DNA of 64,000 nt, from assembly GCA_019359505.1 (NCBI GenBank), contig JAHHHD010000004.1, forward strand, positions 231,767 through 295,766. Reading direction: 5' to 3'. Within the stretch, counting starts at the first letter, position 1. Each line of letters starts with the position of its first letter. Under the pieces are notes generated by a model. It saw nothing but the letters and a program-made list of their open reading frames with translations. It was not told where the DNA came from and ran no database searches. Source of the DNA: Drouetiella hepatica Uher 2000/2452. GTDB taxonomy: Bacteria > Cyanobacteriota > Cyanobacteriia > Elainellales > Elainellaceae. The translations under genes and the position numbers were made by a program. Below, in pieces: positions 9,614 to 18,521 of the stretch.

Positions 9614-9814
9614 TCAAGCTCCCTCAAACGATCGCCTTCTAACCATTGCCTGCAAACGTTCTAGAGGATACTCCGCCACAAAACTCTCCCAGGATTTGGA
9701 ATGCCCTGCCGCATTGTAAACATAGAAAGTGCCGCCAACCGTACGGCTAGCAGTAATCAGGTCAAGCGCCCTCGCTAGGTTGAGACATTGAGTAGACTCG
9801 TTTGGAGTTATCAT
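9614..9814 (-). CDS. Small hypothetical protein
   Basis: A 66-residue frame ending SKSWESFVAEYPLERLQAMVRRRSFEGA. The part from LDLITASRTVGGTFYVYNAAG onward looks structured (alternating hydrophobic strand, then an amphipathic helix). I do not recognise a family. It lies 82 bp upstream of the microprotein on the same strand. No signal peptide or membrane segment. Confidence 0.5.
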   Translation of the reverse strand: MITPNESTQCLNLARALDLITASRTVGGTFYVYNAAGHSKSWESFVAEYPLERLQAMVRRRSFEGA

Positions 9815-10249
9815 CTCTAAAATTTTTACTGTCCAGCGAATGAGCGGTCAAGAGGATCTACAGAGTGTTTGCAACGAGATCCGAAAATTAATCCTAGAAA
9901 CGACGCTCATTTTCTGAAACAGCCTTCACACCGTTCCAAGAGCATGTTCCAAGAGCAGATAATGTTGCAAATCACACCTTGCAAATAACAATAAAGTTTC
10001 AATCAGGATTCCGTCGTGTCAGGAGACTTAGAAAGCCTCTATCTGCGTCAGTATCTGAATCCAGGTGCAAATATAGACGCGATCGACGCTTAAGTTAGCT
10101 CAACATCAGTCAAGTAGCCCTGCACCCAGCCCAGCTTCTACCTTGTTTGAAACATCACTCTTCTACTCTAAAGTATCCAATATTGCTGCTTTGACTGCAT
10201 ATTGTGAAATAAGCTTAGTGTACAGAAACAATTCTTGAAGAAATCTGCT
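9815..10249. other. Intergenic region downstream of the ABC permease
   Basis: It separates two minus-strand genes. It has two partial direct repeats (CCAAGAGCA near 9938 and 9952, and TTGCAAAT near 9965 and 9978) and no long palindrome. I see no RNA gene. Confidence 0.4.
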
Positions 10250-11134
10250 TCAGTTTTTCAACCCTGTGGCGGCAATTCCTCGAATGAATTGGCGCTGACC
10301 CAGCAAAAACAGCCCAACGATCGGCACAGTAGCAATGACTACAGCCGCCATCAGCAGCGGCCAGCTGTTGGTGAATTGCTCCTGGAACTCAGCTAATGCC
10401 AACTGTACAGTTCTCAGTTCGGGACGGGTTGTAAACACTAGCGGTTTGAATAAATCGTTCCACTCGCCGATAAAGGTAAACAGAAACAGCGTCACCAGCG
10501 CAGGTCTTGCCAACGGCAGCATGATCAGCCCCAGGATTTGCAGTCGGTTCGCACCATCTAAAGCCGCCGCTTCCTCCAGCTCGATCGGGATGGTTTCAAA
10601 ATATTGCCGTAAAAGGAATATTCCAAATCCACTGGCAGCAGTCGGCAGGATTAGCGCACCGTAGGTGTTAATCAAATGTCCTGCCTTTAGAACCAGAAAG
10701 ATGGGAATGACTAAAACCTGGAAGGGAATGACTAAGGTCGCCAAAATAATCAGCAAAACGGTTTGCCTACCCCAAAACCTTAACCTTGCCAGAGCATAGC
10801 CTGCCAGCGCTGAGGTAGTGATCTGCAAGGCTGTTACCCCCAGCGCCACTAGGGTGGAGTTGAAGAATGCCAGCAGGAAATTTCCCCTGCTCCAGGCTTC
10901 CTGATAGTTTGCTCCTGTCCATCCGGTTTGTTCGCCAACTCCGACAGAATTTGTGGGTGCAAAGGAGATGACACAGATGATGACTAGGGGCAACACAATC
11001 AAACCTGCCCCTAGCCATAGCAGCAGTGACAGCAGGGCTGGCTGGAGATGAGGCGATCGCACAGGGTTCGACACAGGGTTCGGTACAGGATTATCCGGTG
11101 CAGCATTGCTTATGGAGAGATCACTGTAATTCAC
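10250..11134 (-). CDS. Carbohydrate ABC transporter permease (MalG/UgpE-like)
   Basis: A 294-residue inner-membrane permease with six predicted membrane helices after a proline/asparagine-rich N-terminal tail. The cytoplasmic EAA loop that contacts the ATPase is clear at about residues 187-205 (EAAALDGANRLQILGLIMLP). It belongs to the CUT1 sugar-transport family, second-permease type. The start is GTG at 11134. The partner permease, ATPase and sugar-binding protein are not next to it, so the system is split across the genome, which is common in cyanobacteria. The tail has a repeated NPVPNPVSNPV motif. Confidence 0.88.
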   Translation of the reverse strand: MNYSDLSISNAAPDNPVPNPVSNPVRSPHLQPALLSLLLWLGAGLIVLPLVIICVISFAPTNSVGVGEQTGWTGANYQEAWSRGNFLLAFFNSTLVALGVTALQITTSALAGYALARLRFWGRQTVLLIILATLVIPFQVLVIPIFLVLKAGHLINTYGALILPTAASGFGIFLLRQYFETIPIELEEAAALDGANRLQILGLIMLPLARPALVTLFLFTFIGEWNDLFKPLVFTTRPELRTVQLALAEFQEQFTNSWPLLMAAVVIATVPIVGLFLLGQRQFIRGIAATGLKN

Positions 11135-11393
11135 TAAGATTTACAATTTAAGTAGGGTTTACTGCAAACGTGATTCCCATATCAAAACACACAAAATTCA
11201 CTGATAAGCTAGGCTGTTACTCTAACCCGCTCTACTGAGAAATTTCTATAGCTTGTGGCTAATCCCTGTAAATTTTTGCTTTAAACCAGTAGGGTGGAGA
11301 GTAGAGAGGTTTAGGTTATGAAAGTTCTAAGCCCAGGTTAACATTTAGGTCGGTAGAGAATCGGCACATCAGAACCAGGAGACAACAGAATTT

Positions 11394-12086
11394 ATGCAGC
11401 AGCTTGAAATCAGCCCAGATATCGACTTCCGAAGCGAAACCTACAAAGATGCCTACAGCCGCGTCAATGCGATTGTGATTGAGGGTGAGCAGGAAGCGTT
11501 TGAAAACTACAACAGGTTGGCGGAGTTGCTTCCGGATGTGCAGGAGCAGCTGATTGGTCTTGCCAAGATGGAAAACCGTCATAAGAAAGGATTTCAGGCC
11601 TGCGGAAAAAACCTTGCCGTGATGCCAGACATGGAGTTTTCCCAGCGATTCTTTGCCGATCTGCACCGCAATTTTCAAGATGCCGCCGCCCAGGGCAAAA
11701 TCGTTACCTGTCTCCTGATTCAGTCGCTCATCATCGAATGCTTTGCGATCTCGGCGTACAACATCTATATTCCCGTTGCCGATGACTTCGCCCGCAAGAT
11801 CACGGAAGGCGTAGTGAAAGATGAGTACATGCACCTCAACTTTGGTGAAGAATGGCTGAAGGCAAATTTTGAAACCGCCAAAGCTGAGCTAGAAGTGGCG
11901 AATAAAGAGAATCTGCCGATCGTCTGGCGGATGCTGAATGAAGTTGCCGATGATGCTCGTGTCTTGGGCATGGAGCGCGAGGCATTGGTGGAAGATTTCA
12001 TGATCAGCTATGGCGAAGCGCTAAGCAATATTGGCTTTAGCACTCGTGACATTATGCGGATGTCTGCCTACGGATTGGCTGCTTAA
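11394..12086 (+). CDS. ado: Aldehyde-deformylating oxygenase (fatty aldehyde to alkane)
   Basis: This is the cyanobacterial di-iron enzyme that turns fatty aldehydes into alkanes and formate using oxygen and reduced ferredoxin. All six iron ligands known from the Prochlorococcus enzyme are at the same numbers: E32, E60, H63, E115, E144 and H147. The length, 230, is normal. An AGGAG lies 12 bp before the ATG. Its usual neighbour, acyl-ACP reductase (aar), which makes the aldehyde, is not downstream; a strong terminator follows 24 bp after the stop and then an opposing mannosidase gene. Acyl-ACP reductase must be elsewhere if the pathway works. Confidence 0.96.
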   Translation: MQQLEISPDIDFRSETYKDAYSRVNAIVIEGEQEAFENYNRLAELLPDVQEQLIGLAKMENRHKKGFQACGKNLAVMPDMEFSQRFFADLHRNFQDAAAQGKIVTCLLIQSLIIECFAISAYNIYIPVADDFARKITEGVVKDEYMHLNFGEEWLKANFETAKAELEVANKENLPIVWRMLNEVADDARVLGMEREALVEDFMISYGEALSNIGFSTRDIMRMSAYGLAA

Positions 12087-12110
12087 TCAGCGTTCTAGGT
12101 TGCAGCCTGT

Positions 12111-12163
12111 TCCTATAAAAAAGCAGAGGCATCGCTAAGCGATGCCTCTGCTTTTTTATAGGA
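12111..12163. terminator. Bidirectional terminator, 53-nt perfect palindrome
   Basis: Arms of 25 bp begin TCCTATAAAAAAGCAGAGGC, with loop TAA and an exact complementary right arm. Each strand ends the G/C-rich stem with a run of six T. It lies between the convergent ado and alpha-mannosidase genes, starting 25 bp past the ado stop and ending 2 bp before the mannosidase stop, so it can stop transcription both ways. Confidence 0.9.
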
Positions 12164-12165
12164 AT

Positions 12166-15100
12166 TTATTCAAATCGCTTCACTTTAAAGGTCGTGATTT
12201 TCCAGGGAGCGATCGTCCCACTTTTATCGTCAGCCACAGGCTCTTCCAGCAAATTTGTGGGCTGAACTGAGGCGGCATCAAGATAGCGATCGAACAAAAT
12301 GCCTGAGTTGCCAAACTGCACCTGAGCTTTCTCTCCATGCGCCTCGTAACACCGCAAAATCCAGCGATCGGGTTCCTGTTCTGAAGGCTTCAGAGCGGTG
12401 AGCACTAGATTATTTGCCTGAAGGTCAAGAAACGTTGCAGTTGAGGGCAGGGTGCCCTGCGGCAGTTCTGAAACCAGCGCTCTAAGGGGTTGATTCAGCG
12501 CATAGCCCTGTCGCACCGTTTGCGCCGACTGCCAAGAGCGATCGTGGGGATAAATGGCGTAAGTGAACTGATGCTGACCGCGATCGGAGTTAGGGTCAGG
12601 CCATTCGGAACCGCGCAAAAGGGTCAGGCGGATCTGGTGGGGCTGGCTGTCGTAGCCCTGCTTGCAGTCGCTGAGGATGCTGACCCCATAGGAGTTTTGG
12701 CTAGCGGTGTCGCTTAGATCTGCCCAGCGCAGCGCCGAAACCTCCCACTTGGCTTTTTCTGCACTGTCTTGAGGACGGGTCGATCGCTGAATGGCACCAC
12801 AGGGAATCTCATAGGTGGCATAGGCGGCATCCAAATTGAGCGGGAAAGTGGCTTTGACGACAACATGGCGCTCTTGCCAGTCCACTTGGGTGTGAATTTT
12901 GAGGACAGCCGAGCCTTTGTCTAGGATATAGACCTGATTGAAGGTTGATTTGCCCAGCTTGCGAACCACCCGAATGCGTGTGGTAACTGCCCCTCGGTCT
13001 TCGTAGAAAATTTGCGTTAGCTGGGCTGGGGGCAGAGGATATTGGGCGTATTTGGGATCAATGTTCCAGGCATCCCAATATTGTCCGCTGTCTCGGAAGG
13101 CTTGCAACTCGTTTCCGGCTCGACTGAGCAGATCTCGCTGATGCAACTTATCCCGCAAGCCTGACAGGTTGCCCGTCGTCGGATCGATCGTGACACGCAA
13201 CCGATCGTTTTCCAGCATAAAACCGTTGGTAGGAACAGCGGGAACCGGATTTCCCGTACTGCGCGGCAGTAGCCAATAGCAGCGATAGCCGATCGCCGGG
13301 ATCTCTTCCGCCTGAAAGAAAATTTGACAGTGGGTAATGCCGTTCTCGCGCCAGCAGTGGGGCTGACTCACCACTTCACGTCCTGCCAGATCGCAGACTT
13401 GCCAGAAGCAGGCTCGCTCGTTCTGGCTTTGCTGTACTGAGAGCGTCACAACTTCCGATCGCTTCCAATTCAAGGAGTTAAATATAGCAATCAGCTTGGC
13501 TTGGGGCTGTGGCGGGGGTGGCAGCTGGATTTGAGAGGCGATCGCCTTCAGCGCCTCCTGCCGAATATTCCAGCCCGTGTCTAGCGCTTCCTGCCAGGTG
13601 CGATTTGCCTCTACGAATACGGGGGCGATCGAGGAGCCAGGCAGAATATCGTGAAACTGGTTAAATAACACTTTTTTCCAGGCGGCTTCTAGCTCGGCTT
13701 TGGGATAAGCTGCCCCCGTAATCAGGGTTCTCAAGGAGGCAAACAGCTCTGCCTCATAGAGGGTATCTTCGCAGCGGCGGTTATATTGCTTCTGATCGGC
13801 ATGGTTGGTATAGCAACCCCGATGTAGCTCTAGATAAAGCTCGTTATTCCAGGTGGGAAAGGCAACAGATTTTTGAGCAACCGATCCGGCTGATGCGGCA
13901 ATGTCGGGTGCCGTGACCTGACTCGCTGCTGCCTGACGGGTTGAGTCCAAAAACTTTTGAGCCGTGGTGAACTCTAGCTGTGGGAAGAAGGGCGATCGCC
14001 CCCAGCGTCTAGCCAATTGCAGCATGTCACGCGTTGGGCCACCGCCATGATCGCCCACCCCCGTGAGCCAGAGGCAGGTCTGAGTCGAGGTTTTAGTTTC
14101 CCAGGTGCAGGCATATTGCGCCATTTTCACCGGATCAATGCCTTCGCCGATTGGAGCAGACTGGAGGCTAAAGACCTTTGTGCCGTCTGGAGCCTGCCAC
14201 CAGTGAGCTTCATGGGGAAACTTCGTCGTGTCGTTCCAGCGCAGCTTTTGGGTGACAAAGTATTCTACGCCGCCCTGCTTGAGAAATTGGGGTAACTGCC
14301 AGTTAAAGCCGAAGGTATCCGGAAGCCATGCGATCTCCCCCCGCTGACCAAAGGCTTGCTGCAAGTAGCGCTGACCATAGAGCAGGTGGCGAACGATCGC
14401 TTCTCCGCCCAGCAAATTCATTTCTGGCTCAATCCACAGCGGCGCAACGGAGACTTCCCAGCGTCCGATCGCCACCTGAGCTTTGACGGCAGCAAATAAC
14501 TCAGGGCGATTTTTCTCCATCCACTCATACAGAGCGGGCGTGGTGTGGCAGTAAGTCAGCTCCGGAAAATCCTTTTGCAGATTTAGCACCGATCGAAACG
14601 TCCGTTCAGCCACCTGCCAGGTTTCGCTCACCGTCCAGAGCCACGCCATGTCCAGATGGGCGTGTCCGAGAAGCTGAATTTTGCGCTGCTTGATCAATTT
14701 TCCTAACGGCTGAAGCTGTTGGCGTAGGTTGGCAAGGGCGCGATCGAAGGAGATGCGATCGCACACCGTCAAGACCGACCAGGGAATTTTTCCCACGGCT
14801 TGCGCTACGGACTCAAGTTGGGTAGGGGCAAAAGCCGTGATGAACTCTCGCAAAACTGCCAATTCATCGGCAACAAATCCCGGCTCTGGAGGATCTGCGC
14901 GATCGGCAAATTCGTAGCTATCAGATTCGTAGCTATCAAATTCATAGCTATCAGATTCGTAAATGCAGAGAGCCTTCACCAATGCCCCGTTGTCATGTAC
15001 CGGACTTTCTAGCCGGATCGCCACATCAAAAGCATCATTATGGCGAACAGATTCGCTCAGCAACAGGCGCGTTGTAGCATCGAACAGGTCGCCCTCCTGC

Positions 15101-15426
15101 ACCAGCTTACCGTTGACGTAAACCTGCGCTGATTCTGCCCACCAAGTTAGCGCCAGCCGCAATGTCAAGCCCTGCAAGGGATAGCCCCCCAGATTGTGGG
15201 GCACGAGTACGCGCTGAGCCAGCCATAGCACCTGCCGCCCTTTTGCCCAACCCACCTGATTTTTGGCATTGAGCAATACTTTTGCCCAAGTCTGCCAGGT
15301 GGCGACCTGGCTAATAGACGCATCTCCCCAATGGCATCGCCACTGAGGTTGAACGCTGATTTGGGTCAGAGCGCGCAGTTTGGCGATCGCTTCAGCAAGG
15401 CGATCTGAGGATGGCGATCGAGTCAT
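12166..15426 (-). CDS. Alpha-mannosidase, glycoside hydrolase family 38
   Basis: This retaining, metal-dependent glycosidase removes alpha-mannose. The catalytic domain starts near residue 250 with the metal-site motif HAHLDMAWLW (H255, H257, D259). The predicted nucleophile is D370 in WLPDTFGF. A further metal ligand is likely in GVGDHGGGPT. The middle and C-terminal beta-sandwich domains of GH38 follow (to residue 1086). Residues 1-150 form an extra N-terminal beta domain. No signal peptide is visible, suggesting a cytoplasmic enzyme. It may recycle mannose from glycan or mannosylglycerate-type compounds. A 15-bp tandem repeat encodes an acidic SYE-rich linker at residues 156-173. Confidence 0.93.
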   Translation of the reverse strand: MTRSPSSDRLAEAIAKLRALTQISVQPQWRCHWGDASISQVATWQTWAKVLLNAKNQVGWAKGRQVLWLAQRVLVPHNLGGYPLQGLTLRLALTWWAESAQVYVNGKLVQEGDLFDATTRLLLSESVRHNDAFDVAIRLESPVHDNGALVKALCIYESDSYEFDSYESDSYEFADRADPPEPGFVADELAVLREFITAFAPTQLESVAQAVGKIPWSVLTVCDRISFDRALANLRQQLQPLGKLIKQRKIQLLGHAHLDMAWLWTVSETWQVAERTFRSVLNLQKDFPELTYCHTTPALYEWMEKNRPELFAAVKAQVAIGRWEVSVAPLWIEPEMNLLGGEAIVRHLLYGQRYLQQAFGQRGEIAWLPDTFGFNWQLPQFLKQGGVEYFVTQKLRWNDTTKFPHEAHWWQAPDGTKVFSLQSAPIGEGIDPVKMAQYACTWETKTSTQTCLWLTGVGDHGGGPTRDMLQLARRWGRSPFFPQLEFTTAQKFLDSTRQAAASQVTAPDIAASAGSVAQKSVAFPTWNNELYLELHRGCYTNHADQKQYNRRCEDTLYEAELFASLRTLITGAAYPKAELEAAWKKVLFNQFHDILPGSSIAPVFVEANRTWQEALDTGWNIRQEALKAIASQIQLPPPPQPQAKLIAIFNSLNWKRSEVVTLSVQQSQNERACFWQVCDLAGREVVSQPHCWRENGITHCQIFFQAEEIPAIGYRCYWLLPRSTGNPVPAVPTNGFMLENDRLRVTIDPTTGNLSGLRDKLHQRDLLSRAGNELQAFRDSGQYWDAWNIDPKYAQYPLPPAQLTQIFYEDRGAVTTRIRVVRKLGKSTFNQVYILDKGSAVLKIHTQVDWQERHVVVKATFPLNLDAAYATYEIPCGAIQRSTRPQDSAEKAKWEVSALRWADLSDTASQNSYGVSILSDCKQGYDSQPHQIRLTLLRGSEWPDPNSDRGQHQFTYAIYPHDRSWQSAQTVRQGYALNQPLRALVSELPQGTLPSTATFLDLQANNLVLTALKPSEQEPDRWILRCYEAHGEKAQVQFGNSGILFDRYLDAASVQPTNLLEEPVADDKSGTIAPWKITTFKVKRFE
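14911..14961 (-). repeat. 15-bp coding tandem repeat inside the GH38 gene
   Basis: Three full units (14911-14925, 14926-14940, 14941-14955) and a partial fourth differ by one or two bases. On the coding strand they give alternating YESDS and YEFDS. The unit is a multiple of three, so copy changes keep frame. It lies in the linker between the N-terminal domain and the catalytic domain. Confidence 0.9.
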
Positions 15427-15593
15427 AGCGTCAGTCGTTTTTCCAGCTAAGATCAGAGCAGCTTTAAAGACTGCCGCGAGCTGTCTATCTGTCTATAGGA
15501 TTAAGCTCATTGCATCAACCCTACAGGTTTTGTGGGGTTCGCGCCCATTCCGCAAAGAAATATTTTACTTGAGCGCTTCAACGCTTCACGCCC

Positions 15594-17048
15594 ATGGCTT
15601 CTTCTGGACGTTATCGCAGCAACGTTTTTAACTTTTTATCTCGTCAGTCGATGCGGGTTCAGGATCGGGTGAGCCAAACCTGGCGACAGGCAAAGATGGC
15701 GGCAGTTTGGGGCGCACAAATTCTGCTGTATCCGCTCTACGTTGGTTTTCAAGCCACTCGATTAGTGGGTGAGCAGTTGCGTAAAACAACAAGACAAGTT
15801 CTGCCCAAACTGCGGTCTGTTACTCAGACGGTGACTGAGGCTGCGGCGGAGCCATTTCTGTTTGCTGACACGCCGATTCAGCGATCGCTTCAAGCCCTCA
15901 GCGACTTTGCGCTGCTGCTGCCTGCCGATCGTCTGGCGCTCCAGCTTAATCCTCAAGATCCCAGTGCGCCCGGTATTTGGGTCGTGGTGGGCGGAAGTGC
16001 GATCGCCTCATCGATTCCACGATCGCTCCCTGCGTCGAAAGAATTATCGCTCCAGAACAACATTCAGCTGGTAACCTCGGTCTCTTCAACTAAGCTAGAA
16101 CGGTCAGGCAAGCTGCAAGCTGAGCGATCGGGTGCTATCCAGATCCAGGGCATTGCTTCTCTGCTCAGCTCCCACAGACTTGTCCTAGTCGATATTCAAA
16201 ATCAGCTTTTGGATGTCCTTAGCTCAGAGCAGCAGGTGTTTCTCCAGCGCCGGATTGCGGGTGATGTGGCAAGCTATTGGCGCCAGCAGCGCCTTCTTGC
16301 TGAAAATCAGCCTTGGGTCGATCGCTTCCTGCCCTTGCCCAGAGAACGCACCCTAGCTCTGCCGCCTATCCGCGCTTTCTGGCAACTGATGAGCTGGATG
16401 CAAACTGGCTCAGTGGCATCTGCCACCAATCTCTTTCAGGAGTCTCGACTGCTACCTTCTCCCCATTCCCTCTTCGCCCTACCTGACCGTCCGGTGTTGC
16501 GATCGGCAGAGGCTTCCTGGAAAACAGGCAATGAGCTACTGGAAAACCTGAGTCGATGGTTTCACGGCAGCGCACAAAAAATTAGGGCGTTCACCACCAC
16601 TTCAGCATTACCCACTTCAGCCTTGCCCAGTGCAGCATTACCCAGTACAGCATTACCCAGTGCAGCGCCTTCAGTCCTACAAGTGGTGCAGCGCTTACCC
16701 GCCTCTTTGCAAGTGCAACGGCGCGATCGGCGGGGGGTATCCAGCTCAAATTCTCTGTTTGTCAGGATGGCTTCACCCAAAGTGAGTTCAACATTTGGAC
16801 ACTCAATCATTTCATTAGCGGCCGAGAACAGAGCTGCTGCAAACGTGGAGGTTGAGCCACTTGCTGCCAAGAGCGACGAGAAGGCGCTGCTGGCTAAGCC
16901 TTCTTGGATCGAGGCAGAAGTGCGGCTTGTAACCTACGAAAAACATCCCATAGAACAGCTGCTCGACTGGCTCGATCGCGGAATGCTATGGGTTGAGGAT
17001 CGCGTCGTGGATGTCTGGAAATGGTTACGCGATCGTTGGTCTACCTAG
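15594..17048 (+). CDS. Cyanobacterial protein of unknown function with Ser/Ala/Pro repeat
   Basis: I do not recognise a characterised family. The 484-residue protein starts with a basic, aromatic region (VQDRVSQTWRQAK, then LLYPLYVGFQATRLVGEQL) that looks like an amphipathic membrane-binding helix. An alpha/beta part follows with the strands WVVVGGSA and LVLVDIQNQLLDVLS. A low-complexity SALP-type repeat covers about residues 337-358. The C-terminus is tryptophan-rich (LLDWLDRGMLWVEDRV, DVWKWLRDRW). It is divergent from the mannosidase gene with 167 bp between them. The final helix and the basic N-terminus suggest a peripheral membrane protein. That is inference only. Confidence 0.7.
   Translation: MASSGRYRSNVFNFLSRQSMRVQDRVSQTWRQAKMAAVWGAQILLYPLYVGFQATRLVGEQLRKTTRQVLPKLRSVTQTVTEAAAEPFLFADTPIQRSLQALSDFALLLPADRLALQLNPQDPSAPGIWVVVGGSAIASSIPRSLPASKELSLQNNIQLVTSVSSTKLERSGKLQAERSGAIQIQGIASLLSSHRLVLVDIQNQLLDVLSSEQQVFLQRRIAGDVASYWRQQRLLAENQPWVDRFLPLPRERTLALPPIRAFWQLMSWMQTGSVASATNLFQESRLLPSPHSLFALPDRPVLRSAEASWKTGNELLENLSRWFHGSAQKIRAFTTTSALPTSALPSAALPSTALPSAAPSVLQVVQRLPASLQVQRRDRRGVSSSNSLFVRMASPKVSSTFGHSIISLAAENRAAANVEVEPLAAKSDEKALLAKPSWIEAEVRLVTYEKHPIEQLLDWLDRGMLWVEDRVVDVWKWLRDRWST
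16601..16669 (+). repeat. 15-bp coding tandem repeat (TSALP-type)
   Basis: Four units of 15 bp starting at 16601, 16616, 16631 and 16646, plus a partial fifth, variants of CAGCATTACCCAG. They encode TSALP/SAALP/STALP, a flexible linker. The unit length matches the repeats in the GH38 gene and in the gene at 40344. Confidence 0.9.
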
Positions 17049-17072
17049 AGCTGATCGGCTTGTGGGTATAAA

Positions 17073-17109
17073 TATTTTTGAAAAGAACGGAGCGCCCCTT
17101 TCAAAAATA
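17073..17109. repeat. Imperfect palindrome
   Basis: TATTTTTGAAA and its complement TTTCAAAAATA enclose a 15-nt G/C-rich loop with GGAGCGCC. It starts 24 bp after the stop of the 484-residue gene and could act as its terminator. It looks like a decayed member of the palindrome family. Confidence 0.7.
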
Positions 17110-17121
17110 AATCTCTTGCAA

Positions 17122-17160
17122 ATTAGGTTGAGTGGGGGCTGCGCCCCCACTCAACCTAAT
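17122..17160. repeat. 39-nt perfect palindrome (18-bp arms, loop TGC)
   Basis: Arms are ATTAGGTTGAGTGGGGGC and its complement. An outer inverted pair CTCTTGCA (17113-17120) and TGCAAGAG (17176-17183) surrounds it. A decayed copy of the same length is at 52248-52286. Confidence 0.9.
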
Positions 17161-17308
17161 CCCACAGCTTTAATCTGCAAGAGGTCTAACATTTATGTCT
17201 GAAATTAGCAGCATCGCCATTTTGATTGACAAAGCCATTTGACACCTCTATTCCAGGTGCGCCAATATGGATGAGAGAGCTTTACAAAAATTCGTATAGG
17301 TTGCATTC

Positions 17309-17974
17309 ATGTCCCTGGATTTGATCCCTTTAGAAACCCTTCAGCAGATCGCGCAAGACTATGGCTATTGGTCGGTGTTTCTAGGGATCATGCTAGAGAA
17401 CACAGGCATCCCCATTCCGGGCGAAACCATTACCCTAGCGGGCGGTTTTTTGGCGGGTAGTGGTGAATTGGACTACTGGATGGTGCTAGGTAGCGCGATC
17501 GCCGGGGCCGTCATTGGCGATAACATTGGCTACTGGATTGGGCGTAACGGGGGCTGGGCACTGCTGCTGCGCCTCGGTAGATTGTTCCGCATTCGTGAAG
17601 AGCAGCTGATTAGCGTACGGGATCAGTTTAGTCAAAATGCTGCTAGAGCCGTTTTTCTGGGTCGATTCGTGGCGTTACTAAGAATTTTTGCTGGTCCTCT
17701 CGCCGGGATTGCCCAGATGCCCTACGGAAAATTCTTTGTCTGTAACTTGGCAGGAGCTGCTGTTTGGGCATCCGTCATGGTTAGCCTCTCTTATTTTGTC
17801 GGTCAGGTGGTGCCTCTAGAGCAGCTCATCACCTGGACTGCCCAGTTGGGGGTCTTGGCACTCCTTGGAGTGGTTGCCTGGATTGGGAGAGCCATCTGGC
17901 TAGACTCACGCATCAGACAATCAAGCAAGACGACTTCAGCGGAAGCTGCTTGTGAGACTCCGTCTTCTCACTAG
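17309..17974 (+). CDS. DedA family membrane protein (VTT domain)
   Basis: The 221-residue protein has the DedA/SNARE-associated pattern: GIMLENTGIPIPGETI near residues 27-42, a glycine-rich AGAVIGDNIGYWIGR near residues 65-79, and FLGRFVALLRIFAGPLAG near residues 110-127. DedA proteins are inner-membrane transporters; some recycle undecaprenyl phosphate or move phospholipids. The conserved charged residues of the family (E in LENTGIP, R in GRF and R in LRIFAG) are present. A role in recycling the lipid carrier used by the polysaccharide pathway is possible but not shown by context. A 49-nt palindrome follows the stop. Confidence 0.9.
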   Translation: MSLDLIPLETLQQIAQDYGYWSVFLGIMLENTGIPIPGETITLAGGFLAGSGELDYWMVLGSAIAGAVIGDNIGYWIGRNGGWALLLRLGRLFRIREEQLISVRDQFSQNAARAVFLGRFVALLRIFAGPLAGIAQMPYGKFFVCNLAGAAVWASVMVSLSYFVGQVVPLEQLITWTAQLGVLALLGVVAWIGRAIWLDSRIRQSSKTTSAEAACETPSSH

Positions 17975-18521
17975 CTTTCTGGGTAGTCCTTGAGGGATTA
18001 AGGATTTTTTGTTGCGTGGGCTTTGCCCACGCAACAAAAAATCCTTACCTAAATACCACTACCGCTTTCCGCTTACGGCGACTTCAGAAGGTCTACGGGC
18101 TGAATGTCCGAGGATAGTTTTTCCCTAAGCGTGTCTCTCATGAATTATCTAATTTCCACAACTTGGTTAAGACTGCTATATTAAACGTCTGACTCGATCG
18201 CCATCAGGTTTCTCACACTCAGCGCTTACTCAGTAGCGCCAAAATAATGCTCCTATCTGTATTTCTCTAGAGCTATTTCATAGGGGCATGACAGGCAAAG
18301 GCTAAATTGAGATTGCATATTCCCTCTATGTAATCCACAGGATCTGGGTTGAGCACAAATTGCTGTTGTTAAACTTTCATTAAACTATTCAAAACTATTA
18401 GAGGTTTACCTCTGATAACTGCCCCCAACTTGTCCTAGAATAGAATGCCCTCTCAGTGCTTCTTGGCTCAGGTGCGGGTAATCACTCTACAAGGTATCTT
18501 TTAGACCCTACTTTTCGATCT
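17975..18521. other. Intergenic region with palindrome and long sigma-factor leader
   Basis: It holds the palindrome at 17999-18047, then about 470 bp of A/T-rich DNA with no gene I recognise. The leader of the sigma factor gene contains CTATTCAAAACTATTAGAGG near 18385 and no clear conserved promoter hexamers. Confidence 0.4.
17999..18047. repeat. 49-nt perfect palindrome (23-bp arms, loop TTT)
   Basis: Arms start TAAGGATTTTTTGTTGCG and end GTGGGC. It starts 25 bp after the DedA stop, so it is a likely terminator. GGTAGTCCT just before it is the complement of the GGACTACC beside the palindrome at 6882. The design (23+3+23) equals those at 1259 and 57475. Confidence 0.9.

Noticed and set aside
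11316..11834. 172-codon minus-strand frame
   Set aside because: Antisense to ado, whose metal ligands are all verified; coding likeness is a mirror of that gene.
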